Shown here piece by piece: positions 51,745-63,300 of a DNA stretch of 64,000 bases. The DNA comes from Chitinophagaceae bacterium (GTDB lineage: Bacteria; Bacteroidota; Bacteroidia; Chitinophagales; Chitinophagaceae), in contig SEAC01000008.1 in assembly GCA_004173235.1 (NCBI GenBank), positions 1 to 64,000 of the forward strand. Direction: 5' to 3'. Position 1 is the first letter of the stretch, and every line of letters starts with the position of its first letter. Under the pieces are notes generated by a model that searched no databases, had not been told where the DNA came from, and saw nothing but the letters and a program-made list of their open reading frames with translations. Made by a program: the position numbers and the translations under genes.

Positions 51745-52527
51745 TTGCCACCGTCATCGAAACACCTGAGCGCCGCTATCGTTGAATTACAGCAGGTAGA
51801 CAGCACCAACAACTATGCCACCGGACTGGCGCACGCAGGCCTCGCGGAGCATGGTACGGCCGTGCTTGCATGGGCGCAAACGGCGGGCAAGGGACAGCGC
51901 GCAAAAGGCTGGAATGCAACGCCTGGCGCCAATATCACCATGAGCCTCGCTTTCCGGCCGGCCGAGCTGTTTGGAAGCGGCCCGGTGCGGCTCACGGCAC
52001 CCACTGCTTTTCGTTTCAGCATGGCGATTGCGTTGGGTGCGCAGCGCTTTTTTGCCACCCACGCCGGGGAAGAATCTTTTGTTAAATGGCCCAACGATAT
52101 CTATTGGCGTGACAGAAAGGCAGCCGGCATTCTCATCGAAAACATTTTGGCGGGCGACGAATGGCGCTGGGCGGTCGCCGGCATTGGTGTCAACATCAAC
52201 GAAACCGACTTTGGCGAACTGGAAGGGCGGGCGGTATCGCTGCGGCAGGTCACGGGCCGCATATGGGACGTGAAAGCACTCGCGCTGGAGCTGCGAGCAT
52301 CCATTGCCAGTGCGCTGGAGCAAATGGCAAGCGACCCCACCAGCATTTCAGCCGATTACCACGCCGTGCTTTACAAACAGGGCGCAACGGTGCGTTTCCG
52401 CCGGGGCGGTCGCGTGTTCAGCGCCGAGGTGCTGGGCGTATCGGCGGAAGGGATGCTACGCCTCCGCCATGGAGTGGAGGAGGAGTTTGGAGTGGGAGAA
52501 GTGGAGTGGGTGTCCGACGCCCGCTGA
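51745..52527 (+). CDS. birA: Biotin--[acetyl-CoA-carboxylase] ligase
   Basis: Transfers biotin to the biotin carrier of acyl-CoA carboxylases. Catalytic segments are VELQQVDSTNNYATGLA, LAWAQTAGKGQRAKGWNA (the biotinyl-AMP loop, GRGRxGR-like, here G-K-G-Q-R-A-K-G), FVKWPNDIYWRDRKAAGILI and VAGIGVNIN, with a small C-terminal SH3-like domain (GATVRFRRGGRVFSAEVLG). There is no N-terminal DNA-binding domain, so it is a ligase only. The start is uncertain: the frame opens at GTG 51709, but a promoter box at 51720 favours the TTG at 51745, which gives 260 residues and begins about 13 residues before the conserved core, as in many Bacteroidota BirA proteins. Confidence 0.88.
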   Translation: MPPSSKHLSAAIVELQQVDSTNNYATGLAHAGLAEHGTAVLAWAQTAGKGQRAKGWNATPGANITMSLAFRPAELFGSGPVRLTAPTAFRFSMAIALGAQRFFATHAGEESFVKWPNDIYWRDRKAAGILIENILAGDEWRWAVAGIGVNINETDFGELEGRAVSLRQVTGRIWDVKALALELRASIASALEQMASDPTSISADYHAVLYKQGATVRFRRGGRVFSAEVLGVSAEGMLRLRHGVEEEFGVGEVEWVSDAR

Positions 52528-52584
52528 TCGGAGTGTAGGAGATCCACCGCCGATTCGTTAACTTCCTGATCCAAAACCAACCCC

Positions 52585-53295
52585 ATGCATCCCGATACAA
52601 TTGCACTCCAGGAAGAGATCCGGCGGCTGAACCTGATCGTGCGCCTGCTTGCTGATCGAAATGCAGAACTCGAGGCGGCATTGAACGGCTCCCCGGCACG
52701 CCAACCCCCCTCGCACGATGGGCGTGATCCGCTGCTAACCACTCCGCCGGAAAATAGCGGATGGAGTGCGCGGGTGGCGGTAACGCCGATGCAGGGACTT
52801 TCCGGAATATTTCGGGAAGGAGGGGAGCCGACGCCAGCGCTGGGAGGGATGAATTCGGAACGTGAACCTCCGAACGATATCGGGGTAGGGAATAAGCCGC
52901 ATTTTCTCACGCCGTTCCAAAATTTGGGTGGGGAGGAGAAACGCGTTCAGCAGGCAAATATGATTCCGGTTCGGATGGGTCCGCGTCCGATTGCGCCGAT
53001 GCCCGTACGGGAGCGGGTGCTCCCTTCCGAGGATGCGCTGGTGGCGATCCTGAAAAAACAAGGCTTGGGCAACGTCAACAACGATGGCGTGCGACGCGCG
53101 GCGCGGCTCCTGCTCTGGGTGGCACATTCCTATGGGCCCATCACCTATACCGACATCGGCAAAAGGCTGCACCTGAGCGAAAGCGGCGCCGGCAAGCTCG
53201 TTAGCTCCCTGCGGCGGCGGCGCCTGTTGGTGCGCGAAGGCTGGCAGTGCCTGCGGCTGACAGAGCATGCCCGCACGCTGCTTTACCCGGGATAG
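52585..53295 (+). CDS. Putative winged-helix protein with a long disordered middle
   Basis: A 236-residue protein. Residues 1-33 form a helix (TIALQEEIRRLNLIVRLLADRNAELEAAL region). Residues about 35-135 are Pro/Gly/Arg-rich with no predicted fold. The C-terminal 85 residues look like a winged helix-turn-helix: VRRAARLLLWVAHSYGPITY, TDIGKRLHLSESGAGKLVSS and RRRRLLVREGWQCLRLTEHA, with a MarR/ArsR-like recognition helix. No named family is recognised. Codon use in the disordered part is less regular than in neighbours. It follows birA by 57 bases on the same strand. The role may be transcriptional. Confidence 0.65.
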   Translation: MHPDTIALQEEIRRLNLIVRLLADRNAELEAALNGSPARQPPSHDGRDPLLTTPPENSGWSARVAVTPMQGLSGIFREGGEPTPALGGMNSEREPPNDIGVGNKPHFLTPFQNLGGEEKRVQQANMIPVRMGPRPIAPMPVRERVLPSEDALVAILKKQGLGNVNNDGVRRAARLLLWVAHSYGPITYTDIGKRLHLSESGAGKLVSSLRRRRLLVREGWQCLRLTEHARTLLYPG

Positions 53296-53316
53296 GCTCG
53301 GTCTCTGACCAGTTAT

Positions 53317-53769
53317 TTACTCCTTCACAAACCGATCCACCACTTCTTCGCGCTGGCGATAGGTGATCTCCAGGGTATTGCCGCTGATGGTGTAGAGCGA
53401 CTCGCTCGTGCGGCCATTTCTACTGTTGGTGAGTCGGAGTACTCCGGGTTTCGGTTCCTGGTAGGTGTTGAACAGGCTCAGGTACGGGTGGCCGTTCGGC
53501 ACCAGTTTGCCCTGAACAAATGTGACCACCACCTGCTGGTCGGCCGGAATGGATTCCCAGCTGTGCATGCCATCGCCGCGGTTGTAGCGCGTGGCAATGC
53601 GGCGCCAGCTGCCGTCGATGGCCGACGCAGCCGAAGTGCGGTTCGTGTTTGCGGCGGTTACGGCCGTCTCAGGGCTGGTGCTCTTTTGCGCAGAAGCCAT
53701 TTCGTCGAGTGTCGACTCCTTGCTGCAACTCAGTGCGGCTACGGCAAGAAAGGATAATAGTACACGCAT
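53317..53769 (-). CDS. Lipoprotein of unknown function, 150 aa
   Basis: Signal MRVLLSFLAVAALSC with the lipobox Cys at about residue 15. A Ser/Thr/Ala-rich linker (to residue 52) precedes a small beta-structured domain: IDGSWRRIATRYNRGDGMHS, DQQVVVTFVQGKLVPNGHPY and SLYTISGNTLEITYRQREE. The strand order and the N-terminal G-x-W are lipocalin-like, as in many small Bacteroidota lipoproteins, but no family can be named. It converges with the winged-helix gene (stop codons 21 bases apart), with no clear terminator between them. Confidence 0.72.
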   Translation of the reverse strand: MRVLLSFLAVAALSCSKESTLDEMASAQKSTSPETAVTAANTNRTSAASAIDGSWRRIATRYNRGDGMHSWESIPADQQVVVTFVQGKLVPNGHPYLSLFNTYQEPKPGVLRLTNSRNGRTSESLYTISGNTLEITYRQREEVVDRFVKE

Positions 53770-54070
53770 AGGTTAGCTGTTTATACTATTCCACAAACAA
53801 AAACTATGTAAGAAATGGTGGCAAGCGCGGCCATAAGCCGGTTTTAAACGGAAAAGCGCGCAAGATTTGATGATTGAAGATGCCGCATCGAGGCCAATAA
53901 ACCGCCCCATTTCGCGAATGCGCAATACACTTCGTCTCAATCTCTACCCATTACATCCACTCCGCTCCGAAGGACGCCGCGCTACATAGATCGCCTTCGC
54001 AAAACGGAACGTCTTCTGCGCGTTCCTGCACGAGCAGCTGCTGGCTTCCTTTTCGCCGGCGGGATGGGTG
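53770..54070. other. Gene-free interval between a lipoprotein and bcp
   Basis: No convincing coding frame, terminator or repeat is seen. The part next to the lipoprotein start (53770-53810) is A/T-rich and may hold its promoter. The part near 54000-54070 contains a short run of open frame on the minus strand downstream of bcp that is not protein-like. Confidence 0.4.
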
Positions 54071-54532
54071 CTACGCTGATTGAATGATTTCTTCGGCGTG
54101 CTGCTTGTTGCGCGGGCGGAGAAAGATCTTTTTGATGATGCCTTTTTCGTCGATGACGAACGTGGTGCGGTGAAGACCGATCACCTTGTTTCCATACATG
54201 TTCTTCTCGCCCCACACACCATACTTTTCAATAATGGCCCGCTTCGGATCGGCGATGAGCGGAAACGGGAGACTGAATTTTTCCTCAAACTTCTTGTGCG
54301 ATGCCACGTCGTCGGGACTAACACCCAGCACCTGGAATCCGTGCTGCTTCAGCAATGCAAAGTTGTCGCGCAGGTTGCAGCTTTGCACGGTGCACACCGG
54401 CGTGTCGTCGGACGGGTAGAAATACAGCGCTACTTTTTGTCCTTTGAAATCGGAAAGCGCGATTTTCTTGCCGTCCTGGTCGAGGCCCGAAAAGGAGGGT
54501 GCGCGGTCGCCAGCTTGTAAGTGGGTTGCCAT
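54071..54532 (-). CDS. bcp: Thioredoxin-dependent peroxiredoxin, Bcp/PrxQ type
   Basis: Reduces hydrogen peroxide and organic hydroperoxides in the cytoplasm. It has 153 residues. The peroxidatic Cys is C47 in YPSDDTPVCT and the resolving Cys is C52 in QSCNLRD, five residues later, the PrxQ arrangement. Other family parts are KVALYFYP, GVSPDDVASHKKFEEKFSLPF and FVIDEKGIIKKIF. The catalytic motif has Val instead of the usual Gly before C47. The upstream region carries palindromic words and a TAAATTTG box on the minus strand. Confidence 0.93.
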   Translation of the reverse strand: MATHLQAGDRAPSFSGLDQDGKKIALSDFKGQKVALYFYPSDDTPVCTVQSCNLRDNFALLKQHGFQVLGVSPDDVASHKKFEEKFSLPFPLIADPKRAIIEKYGVWGEKNMYGNKVIGLHRTTFVIDEKGIIKKIFLRPRNKQHAEEIIQSA

Positions 54533-54640
54533 GAGGGGTTTGGGAGGATTTTGAAAGGTTTTGGAGGGTTCAGGAAAAACGCAAATTTAGTGGCTGTCTC
54601 CAAAACCTTCAGGAACCCTCCGGAACCCTCCGAAACCTTC
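54533..54640. repeat. Palindromic repeat with ~10-bp words, GGAACCCTCC family
   Basis: The left part 54533-54574 (GGGAGGATTTTGAAAGGTTT, then TGGAGGGTTCAGG) is partly complementary to the right part 54602-54640, which holds GGAACCCTCC twice with 10-bp spacing, flanked by AAACCTTC words. It lies between bcp and the M23 peptidase gene and reaches the latter's stop codon. Confidence 0.8.
54582..54589 (-). promoter_or_regulatory. Putative -7 box (TAAATTTG) of bcp
   Basis: The minus strand has an exact TAnnTTTG match 49 bases before the bcp ATG, in the loop of the palindromic repeat. Confidence 0.4.
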
Positions 54641-56282
54641 ACCTCGTCACCGTCCACTCCCGCACCGTCACATTTCCTGCCTCGTCTTCGATCGTGGCCT
54701 TAAGCTGCTGTGTGCCGGTGGGGAAATGCTCATCGAATACATAGATCCAGCTGCGCCCTTTGTCGTTGGAGCAGCGAAGCCATTTGCCATTTACCTCGAG
54801 GCGGAAGGAGCGGATTGCGTTGAGGTTGTCTTTAGGTATGAATACGATCGAACCGCGGCCGCGCAGGTTGGTGGCGGGCGCATTCACGGTGGGGGCTTCC
54901 GTATCGGGCACCAGCTGGTAGGTGCCGAACTGCCGGAACTTCGCCATCGCCCAGTCGCCGTTCCAGCGGGCGCGTTGGGTGTATGTTTTGCTGCCCACGC
55001 GGTTCACGAGCACGGCACGCGCGCGTTGTTCGCGGCTCCAGCCTGCGCCGCCCTTGATGCGCACCGTCACCGAGTCGTGTGCAGGAACGAACGAAGGCAG
55101 CACCGTATAAATACGGCCTTCGGGTGCTTCGCTGAACGAATACGAAACAGGCATCGTGTCGTAGATGGTGCGCTCGGTGGTATACAATTCAAAATCGGTG
55201 CGTTCCAGCACGTTCACATTGTTGGGCAGAAAGGCTTCGCGGCCGTATTCGGCAGCAGGGCGCGCGAGAGCGGCGTCGTACTGAACGCGCAGGCTGCGCC
55301 GCGTTGTGTTGCCCGCCGGGTCAGAAACTTCAAGCATCACTTCATGCACGGCATCGTCGTCGAGGTGCACGGTGCCATCACCGTTGTACGTTTTATAGGC
55401 CACCTGCGTGGCGCCGGGCAGCGGGCTGATATGCTGAAGGTCGGCGCCGCCGCGTTGCTTGTAGGGATAGTCTAGTTGTGCGTTGATGGCGCGCGTTTCG
55501 TCGTAGCTGATATCGTCGAGGCGGAATTCGGAAACCGCTTTTCCGTCAACCAGCATGCGTGCCGAGTAAATGCCGTTTGGATTGTTGGAGCCGCTGAAGC
55601 GATCGGTGGCGCCCACCGCAAAAGATACCCGCCGCGAGCCGCTGCGGATGGTCGTTCCAGCTGCCACCATCTGGGGCGACTGCAGCCAGGTGCTGCGCGA
55701 GCGGTCGTATAGCGCGATGCGGCCCACGGTGGGAGGTACGGCGTCGGCAATGGGCATTCCAAAAAGCAGCGGGTTGAGGCAGGCTTCCGTCCTGGTATCG
55801 CGGATTTCGAAGTGCACGTGCGGTCCCTGCGAGCCGCCGGTGGAGCCGCTGAGGGCAATGTATTGTCCCTTGCGCAACGGAAATTGTCCCTGCGCCGGGT
55901 AGAAGTCGCCGGCCCAGCTTTCGCGTGCATACTGTTGCTCTTTCACCCACTGCGCCAGTTCGGGATAGAAGGCGTTGAGGTGCGCATACAGCGTAGTATA
56001 TCCATTAGGATGCGCGATGTAGATGCCCTGGCCGAAGCCGCCGGGCTCCACTACCACGCGGCTTACGTATCCTTCCGCAGCGGCATACACCGGGAGATTC
56101 ACGCGCTGGCGGGTGCGGATGTCGAGCCCCATATGCCAGTGGTTGGTGCGGATCTCACCGAAGTTGGCCACGAGTTCCATCGGGATGTCGAGGGGATGGC
56201 GGAAGTAGCCTTTCGGATAGTCCTGGGCGGAAGCGACCGCCGAAAATGCGAGCAGGAGCGGGAGAAAAATGGTTCGGATCAT
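54639..56282 (-). CDS. Secreted M23 family metallopeptidase, large
   Basis: A 547-residue exported protein with signal MIRTIFLPLLLAFSAVASAQ. The M23 domain is N-terminal (about residues 25-180): NHWHMGLDIRTRQ supplies H and D, LYAHLN is the middle motif, and GPHVHFEIRDT supplies the second H. The remaining 350 residues form beta-rich modules (LMVDGKAVSEFRLDDISYDE, HEVMLEVSDPAGNTTRRSLR, IVFIPKDNLNAIRSFRLEVN, LKATIEDEAGNVTVREWTV) with Ig-like or invasin-like strands. It should act on peptidoglycan in the periplasm, and the long C-terminal part may bind substrate or partner. It ends at the palindromic repeat shared with bcp. Confidence 0.92.
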   Translation of the reverse strand: MIRTIFLPLLLAFSAVASAQDYPKGYFRHPLDIPMELVANFGEIRTNHWHMGLDIRTRQRVNLPVYAAAEGYVSRVVVEPGGFGQGIYIAHPNGYTTLYAHLNAFYPELAQWVKEQQYARESWAGDFYPAQGQFPLRKGQYIALSGSTGGSQGPHVHFEIRDTRTEACLNPLLFGMPIADAVPPTVGRIALYDRSRSTWLQSPQMVAAGTTIRSGSRRVSFAVGATDRFSGSNNPNGIYSARMLVDGKAVSEFRLDDISYDETRAINAQLDYPYKQRGGADLQHISPLPGATQVAYKTYNGDGTVHLDDDAVHEVMLEVSDPAGNTTRRSLRVQYDAALARPAAEYGREAFLPNNVNVLERTDFELYTTERTIYDTMPVSYSFSEAPEGRIYTVLPSFVPAHDSVTVRIKGGAGWSREQRARAVLVNRVGSKTYTQRARWNGDWAMAKFRQFGTYQLVPDTEAPTVNAPATNLRGRGSIVFIPKDNLNAIRSFRLEVNGKWLRCSNDKGRSWIYVFDEHFPTGTQQLKATIEDEAGNVTVREWTVTR

Positions 56283-56379
56283 CGGGTGCGTCTTGTGCCT
56301 GGCGTTAAATCAATCTTCGTACCGGCAAAACTCAGGTATTCGGGAATAAGTTTTGTATAGCTTTCTCAAAACAATAACT

Positions 56380-56718
56380 ATGTCAGTCAACAACAAGCAC
56401 CTCGCAACGTTCCTGCTCGGAGCCGCAGCCGCCTTTGGCGCCTACAAATACGCCAACATGAGCGATGAAGAAAAGGAAAAGCTGGCCCAGACCCTTAAGG
56501 ACAAAGCCCACAAGCTGAAGGAAACCGCCGTGGATGCCGAAGACAAGGCCTCCGAGTATTTCAGCGAACTGAAAACGAAAGGCACCGATGCGTTCAAGGA
56601 ATATATGCCCAAACTGGAGTCGTTCTTCGAAGAGCTCTTCGGCAAGAAAGGCGTGCAGGGCGGCCAGCCAGCGGCAGGTGGCACAGCAGGCGCAACGGGC
56701 GGCCAGGCGGGAGAATAA
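56380..56718 (+). CDS. YtxH-like small protein
   Basis: A 112-residue protein. The ATG at 56380 gives MSVNNKHLATFLLGAAAAFG, a short hydrophobic N-terminal segment with small residues, as in the YtxH family. Residues 30-85 form a charged amphipathic helix (SDEEKEKLAQTLKDKAHKLK, AVDAEDKASEYFSELKTKGT), and the tail is Gly/Gln/Ala-rich. Such proteins are often stress-induced and membrane-associated, function unknown. A 54-aa protein with the same layout is encoded 176 bases downstream, with an octamer array between them. Confidence 0.78.
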   Translation: MSVNNKHLATFLLGAAAAFGAYKYANMSDEEKEKLAQTLKDKAHKLKETAVDAEDKASEYFSELKTKGTDAFKEYMPKLESFFEELFGKKGVQGGQPAAGGTAGATGGQAGE

Positions 56719-56721
56719 TGT

Positions 56722-56770
56722 GGTGATGGGGTGATGTGGTAATGTGGTAATGGATCAGCACATCACCCCA
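56722..56770. repeat. Octamer array, GGTGATGT/GGTAATGT family, left partner
   Basis: Four exact-period 8-bp units (GGTGATGG, GGTGATGT, GGTAATGT, GGTAATGG) at 56722-56753, followed by the inverse word CACATCACCCCA at 56759-56770. Its inverse partner lies at 57180-57213, beyond the 54-aa gene. Confidence 0.88.
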
Positions 56771-56783
56771 CTAGCACATTCTC

Positions 56784-56826
56784 TTGTCACTCTGAGCGCA
56801 GCCGCTTGTCATTCTGAGCGCAGCCG
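56784..56826 (+). repeat. Direct repeat, GTCA(C/T)TCTGAGCGCAGCCG
   Basis: TTGTCACTCTGAGCGCAGCC at 56784-56803 and TTGTCATTCTGAGCGCAGCC at about 56807-56826 differ by one base. A related word (GTCAGCCTGAGCGCAGCGAA) is at about 57293. This wording is widespread in Bacteroidota intergenic DNA. Confidence 0.85.
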
Positions 56827-56894
56827 AAGAATGGCATGCTATTTTCAATTGTAACTGCGTAACCTATTTTGTAAACACTCAAACGGATCAACTT

Positions 56895-57059
56895 ATGGTA
56901 CGCTTACTCACACTGGCAGGACTTGCTGCCGCAGGATATTATGCTTATTCGAAGCTTTCGCCCGAGCAGAAGCAGCAATTGATGGACAAGGGTCGCAACC
57001 TCGCTGGCAAACTGCCTCTCGATAAAGTGACGCAACAACTGGGCAAAGCCGGGTTTTAG
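56895..57059 (+). CDS. Small membrane-associated protein, 54 aa
   Basis: A short complete frame, ATG to TAG. It begins MVRLLTLAGLAAAGYYAYSK (hydrophobic, small-residue-rich) and continues LSPEQKQQLMDKGRNLAGKL, an amphipathic helix, ending QQLGKAGF. The layout (short N-terminal membrane segment, then charged helix with S-x-E-Q/E-K) mirrors the YtxH-like protein just upstream, so the two may be related in role. A strong terminator follows 39 bases after the stop, which supports expression. Function is unknown. Confidence 0.72.
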   Translation: MVRLLTLAGLAAAGYYAYSKLSPEQKQQLMDKGRNLAGKLPLDKVTQQLGKAGF

Positions 57060-57098
57060 TAATGAACGCTGACGTCTCATTCAGGATGTCGGATGCAG

Positions 57099-57125
57099 AG
57101 AACGGATCGCATTGCGATCCGTTCT
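57099..57125 (+). terminator. Intrinsic terminator after the 54-aa gene
   Basis: AGAACGGATCG and CGATCCGTTCT form an 11-bp perfect stem with a five-base loop, followed by TGTTTTG. Confidence 0.82.
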
Positions 57126-57179
57126 TGTTTTGTAACGCCAGCAATCATCACTTCCCACTTCCGATTCCCGTTTCTTTTA

Positions 57180-57213
57180 TCACCCCATTAGCACATTACC
57201 CCATCACCCCATT
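57180..57213. repeat. Octamer array, right (inverted) partner
   Basis: TCACCCCATTAGCACATTAC followed by CCCATCACCCC is the reverse complement of the word set at 56722-56753, placing the 54-aa gene between inverted arrays. Confidence 0.8.
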
Positions 57214-57224
57214 CTGTTTTATCC

Positions 57225-57232
57225 TAGTTTTG
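57225..57232 (+). promoter_or_regulatory. Putative -7 box (TAGTTTTG) of carB
   Basis: An exact TAnnTTTG match in a T-rich context, giving a leader of about 110 bases before the carB ATG. The leader contains the repeat word GTCAGCCTGAGCGCAGCGAA. No attenuator hairpin with a T-run is obvious. Confidence 0.4.
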
Positions 57233-57345
57233 CCCCCCGGGCCGAGCCCGGTTTTTTGTGCGCATTTTTCAGGTGACGACAACGACTACGCTGTCAGCCT
57301 GAGCGCAGCGAAGGACCCAAAAGGTTCGGCCTCCCCACTACGAAA

Positions 57346-60168
<2,823 letters not shown>

Positions 60169-60186
60169 CGGCCTGCGGCCTTGGAA

Positions 60187-60335
60187 GAGAAAGAACCCCG
60201 CAGGGGCGGGGCAGGCTCCAGATTGTTATGATTATTAAGATGTACGCAGATAACCTTTCTGGTGCGTAAGCAAATCATAATCAATCTTGACCAATCTGCG
60301 TATTCCGCTTGCGGAATCTGCGTTCTTTCTCTCCT
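60187..60335. repeat. Palindromic element of the TGCGTTCTTTCTCTCC family, copy at 60.2 kb
   Basis: Left end GAGAAAGAA followed by a 16-base G/C palindrome-like insert (CCCCGCAGGGGCGGGG, 60194-60209), then AGATTGTTATGATTATTAAG. Right part GCGTAAGCAAATCATAATCA, closely matching the 36.4-kb copy, and end CTGCGTTCTTTCTCTCC. The perfect palindrome ATTCCGCTTGCGGAAT (60302-60317) is bracketed by exact CTGCGT copies at 60296-60301 and 60318-60323. Confidence 0.9.
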
Positions 60336-60357
60336 TCCGGGGATGGGTATCCCGTCT

Positions 60358-60365
60358 TACCTTTG
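60358..60365 (+). promoter_or_regulatory. Putative -7 box (TACCTTTG) of icmF
   Basis: An exact TAnnTTTG match 17 bases before the ATG at 60383. It supports that start over the longer frame from 60287, which would run through the palindromic repeat. Confidence 0.5.
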
Positions 60366-60382
60366 CCCCGATTACTTGCACC

Positions 60383-63300
60383 ATGGATACACAGCCCCAG
60401 AACAAAGTCCGCATCGTTACAGCAGCCTCACTTTTCGACGGCCACGACGCAGCGATCAATATCATGCGCCGCATCCTCCAAAGCAAGGGTGCCGAGATCA
60501 TTCACCTCGGTCACAACCGCTCGGTGCACGAGATCGTGGAGTGTGCCATCGAAGAAGATGCGCAGGGCATCGCCATCACTTCATACCAGGGTGGCCACGT
60601 TGAGTTTTTCAAGTATATGAAAGACCTGCTCGAAGAAAATGGTTGCGGCCATATCAAGATCTTCGGCGGAGGTGGCGGAACCATTCTGCCCCAGGAGATC
60701 AACGAGCTGCACAATTACGGCATCACACGCATCTATAGTCCTGATGATGGCCGCAAGATGGGCCTCGAGGGCATGATCGACGATGTGATCAGGCATTGCG
60801 ATTTCACGCTTAATGGCAATGGTGTATACAAGAAGCCGATGACGCTGGGGGAAGTGAAAGATGTGCGGCAGATTGCGCGGCTGATCACGAACGCAGAAAA
60901 TGGAGTGGGAAACAAGCCCGCTACTCCGGGTAATTCCGATGCGGCCAAAAGCCCGGTGCTGGGCATTACGGGCACCGGTGGCGCAGGCAAGTCGTCGGTA
61001 ACCGACGAAATCGTTCGCCGCTTCCTCGCAACCTACCCCGACAAAACGATCGCCGTTGTTTCCGTTGATCCATCCAAGAAAAAAACAGGTGGCGCGTTGC
61101 TCGGCGATCGCATCCGGATGAACAGCATTTCTTCGCCGCGTGCCTATATGCGCTCGCTCGCCACGCGCGATTCGGAAGTGGCGCTCAGTGCACACGTGCA
61201 GGATGCCCTCGACGTGTGCCGCGCAGCTGGCTTCGACTTCATCATTCTCGAGTCGGCAGGTGTGGGACAAAGCGATGCGTCGATACTCGACTACTGCAAT
61301 GTCAGCCTTTACGTGATGACGCCCGAATATGGCGCTGCATCGCAGCTGGAGAAGATCAATATGCTCGACTACGCCGACGTGGTCGCCATCAATAAGTTTG
61401 ATAAAGCCGGCGCGCTCGATGCGTTGGCCGATGTGCGCAAGCAATACAAACGCAACCACCAGTTGTGGACTGCCAAAGACCATGAGCTGCCCATCGTAGG
61501 CACCATCGCCGCGCAGTTCAACGACCCGGGCGTGAATACCCTGTTCGCGAAGATCATGAACACGGTTGTGCGCAAGACCAATGCGCCTCTTCCGTTGGAG
61601 AAGTCATCGGGCGACGGAACTGAAGCCGAAGGTTTTGTGCTTTCTTCCAAAACGCAGGTGATTCCGCCGGCGCGTGTGCGCTATCTCTCCGAGATCTCCG
61701 AAAGCAACCGCGGCTACGACCAGTGGGTTGCGGAGCAAAGTGCCATCGCTTCGAAGCTGTATCAGATCGGAGGCATCATTGGCGAGAAAGAAGTGAGCAG
61801 TCTCACGGAACTGCAGCAACTCAAAGCACGCTACGAAGAACAGCTGCACCCGGAATGCCGGAAGCTCATATCCGCCTGGCCCGATGCACAGAAGAAATAC
61901 GGTAGCGATTATTTCGAGTACGAAGTACGCGGAAAGGTCATACGCCAGGAGCTCGTAAGCCGCTCGCTGAGTGGAACGCGCATTCCGAAAGTGGTGCTGC
62001 CGCGCTATAAAGACTGGGGCGACATCCTCCGCTGGCAGCTGCAGGAAAACCTCCCCGGCGAGTTTCCGTACACTGCCGGTGTGTTTGAACTGAAACGCAC
62101 GGGTGAAGATCCTACAAGGATGTTTGCCGGTGAAGGTGGCCCCGAACGCACCAATAAACGCTTTCACTATGTGTCGGAAGGACAACCCGCGAAGCGTTTG
62201 TCTACGGCATTCGACTCGGTCACGCTGTATGGCGAAGACCCTGCGTACCGCCCCGACATCTACGGAAAGATCGGCAACTCCGGTGTGAGCATTGCCACGG
62301 TGGATGATGCCAAGAAGCTCTACTCCGGCTTCGACCTTTGTGATCCGAAAACTTCCGTGTCGATGACTATCAATGGTCCGGCGCCGATGGTGCTTGCATT
62401 TTTCATGAACGCAGCCATCGACCAGGAGTGTGAAAAGTATATCGAACAGAAGGGCTTGTGGCCGGAGGTGGAGAAAATTCGAAAGTCAAAATTCGAAAGT
62501 CAAAATGCACCCGTTTACTACAACCCGTCGTCGCCGGAGCGCCTTCCCAACGGCAACAACGGCCTCGGTTTGAAGTTGCTTGGAATGAGTGGCGAAGAAG
62601 TGCTGCCGCGCGAAGTGTACGAAGAGATCAAAGCCAATGCCCTGTCGCAGGTGCGTGGCACCGTGCAGGCCGACATTCTCAAGGAAGACCAGGCGCAGAA
62701 TACATGCATCTTCTCCACAGAGTTCGCATTGAAACTGATGGGTGATGTGCAATCGTATTTCATCGACAACAAGGTGCGCAATTTCTACAGCGTGTCTATC
62801 TCGGGCTACCACATTGCCGAAGCCGGCGCGAACCCGATCACGCAGCTTGCCTTCACGCTTGCCAACGGTTTTACTTACGTAGAATATTACCTGAGCCGCG
62901 GGATGAGCATCGACGATTTCGCCCCCAACCTTTCGTTCTTTTTTTCGAATGGCATGGACCCCGAGTATAGCGTCATCGGCCGCGTGGCCCGCCGCATCTG
63001 GGCGAAGGCGATGAAGCATAAATACAAGGCGAACGAACGCTCGCAAAAGCTGAAGTATCATATCCAGACCTCCGGTCGGTCGCTGCACGCGCAGGAGATC
63101 GACTTCAACGATATCCGCACCACGTTGCAGGCGCTGTATGCGATCTACGACAACTGTAATTCGCTGCATACGAACGCATACGACGAGGCCATCACTACGC
63201 CAACAGAAGAAAGCGTGCGGCGTGCAATGGCTATCCAGCTGATCATCAACCGCGAGCTGGGCTCTGCCAAAGTCGAAAACTTCACGCAGGGATCCTTTGC

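Noticed and set aside
60287-60382. N-terminal extension of icmF starting at an upstream ATG.
   Set aside because: The extension translates the palindromic repeat and crosses the TACCTTTG promoter box; the IcmF family starts at the later methionine.
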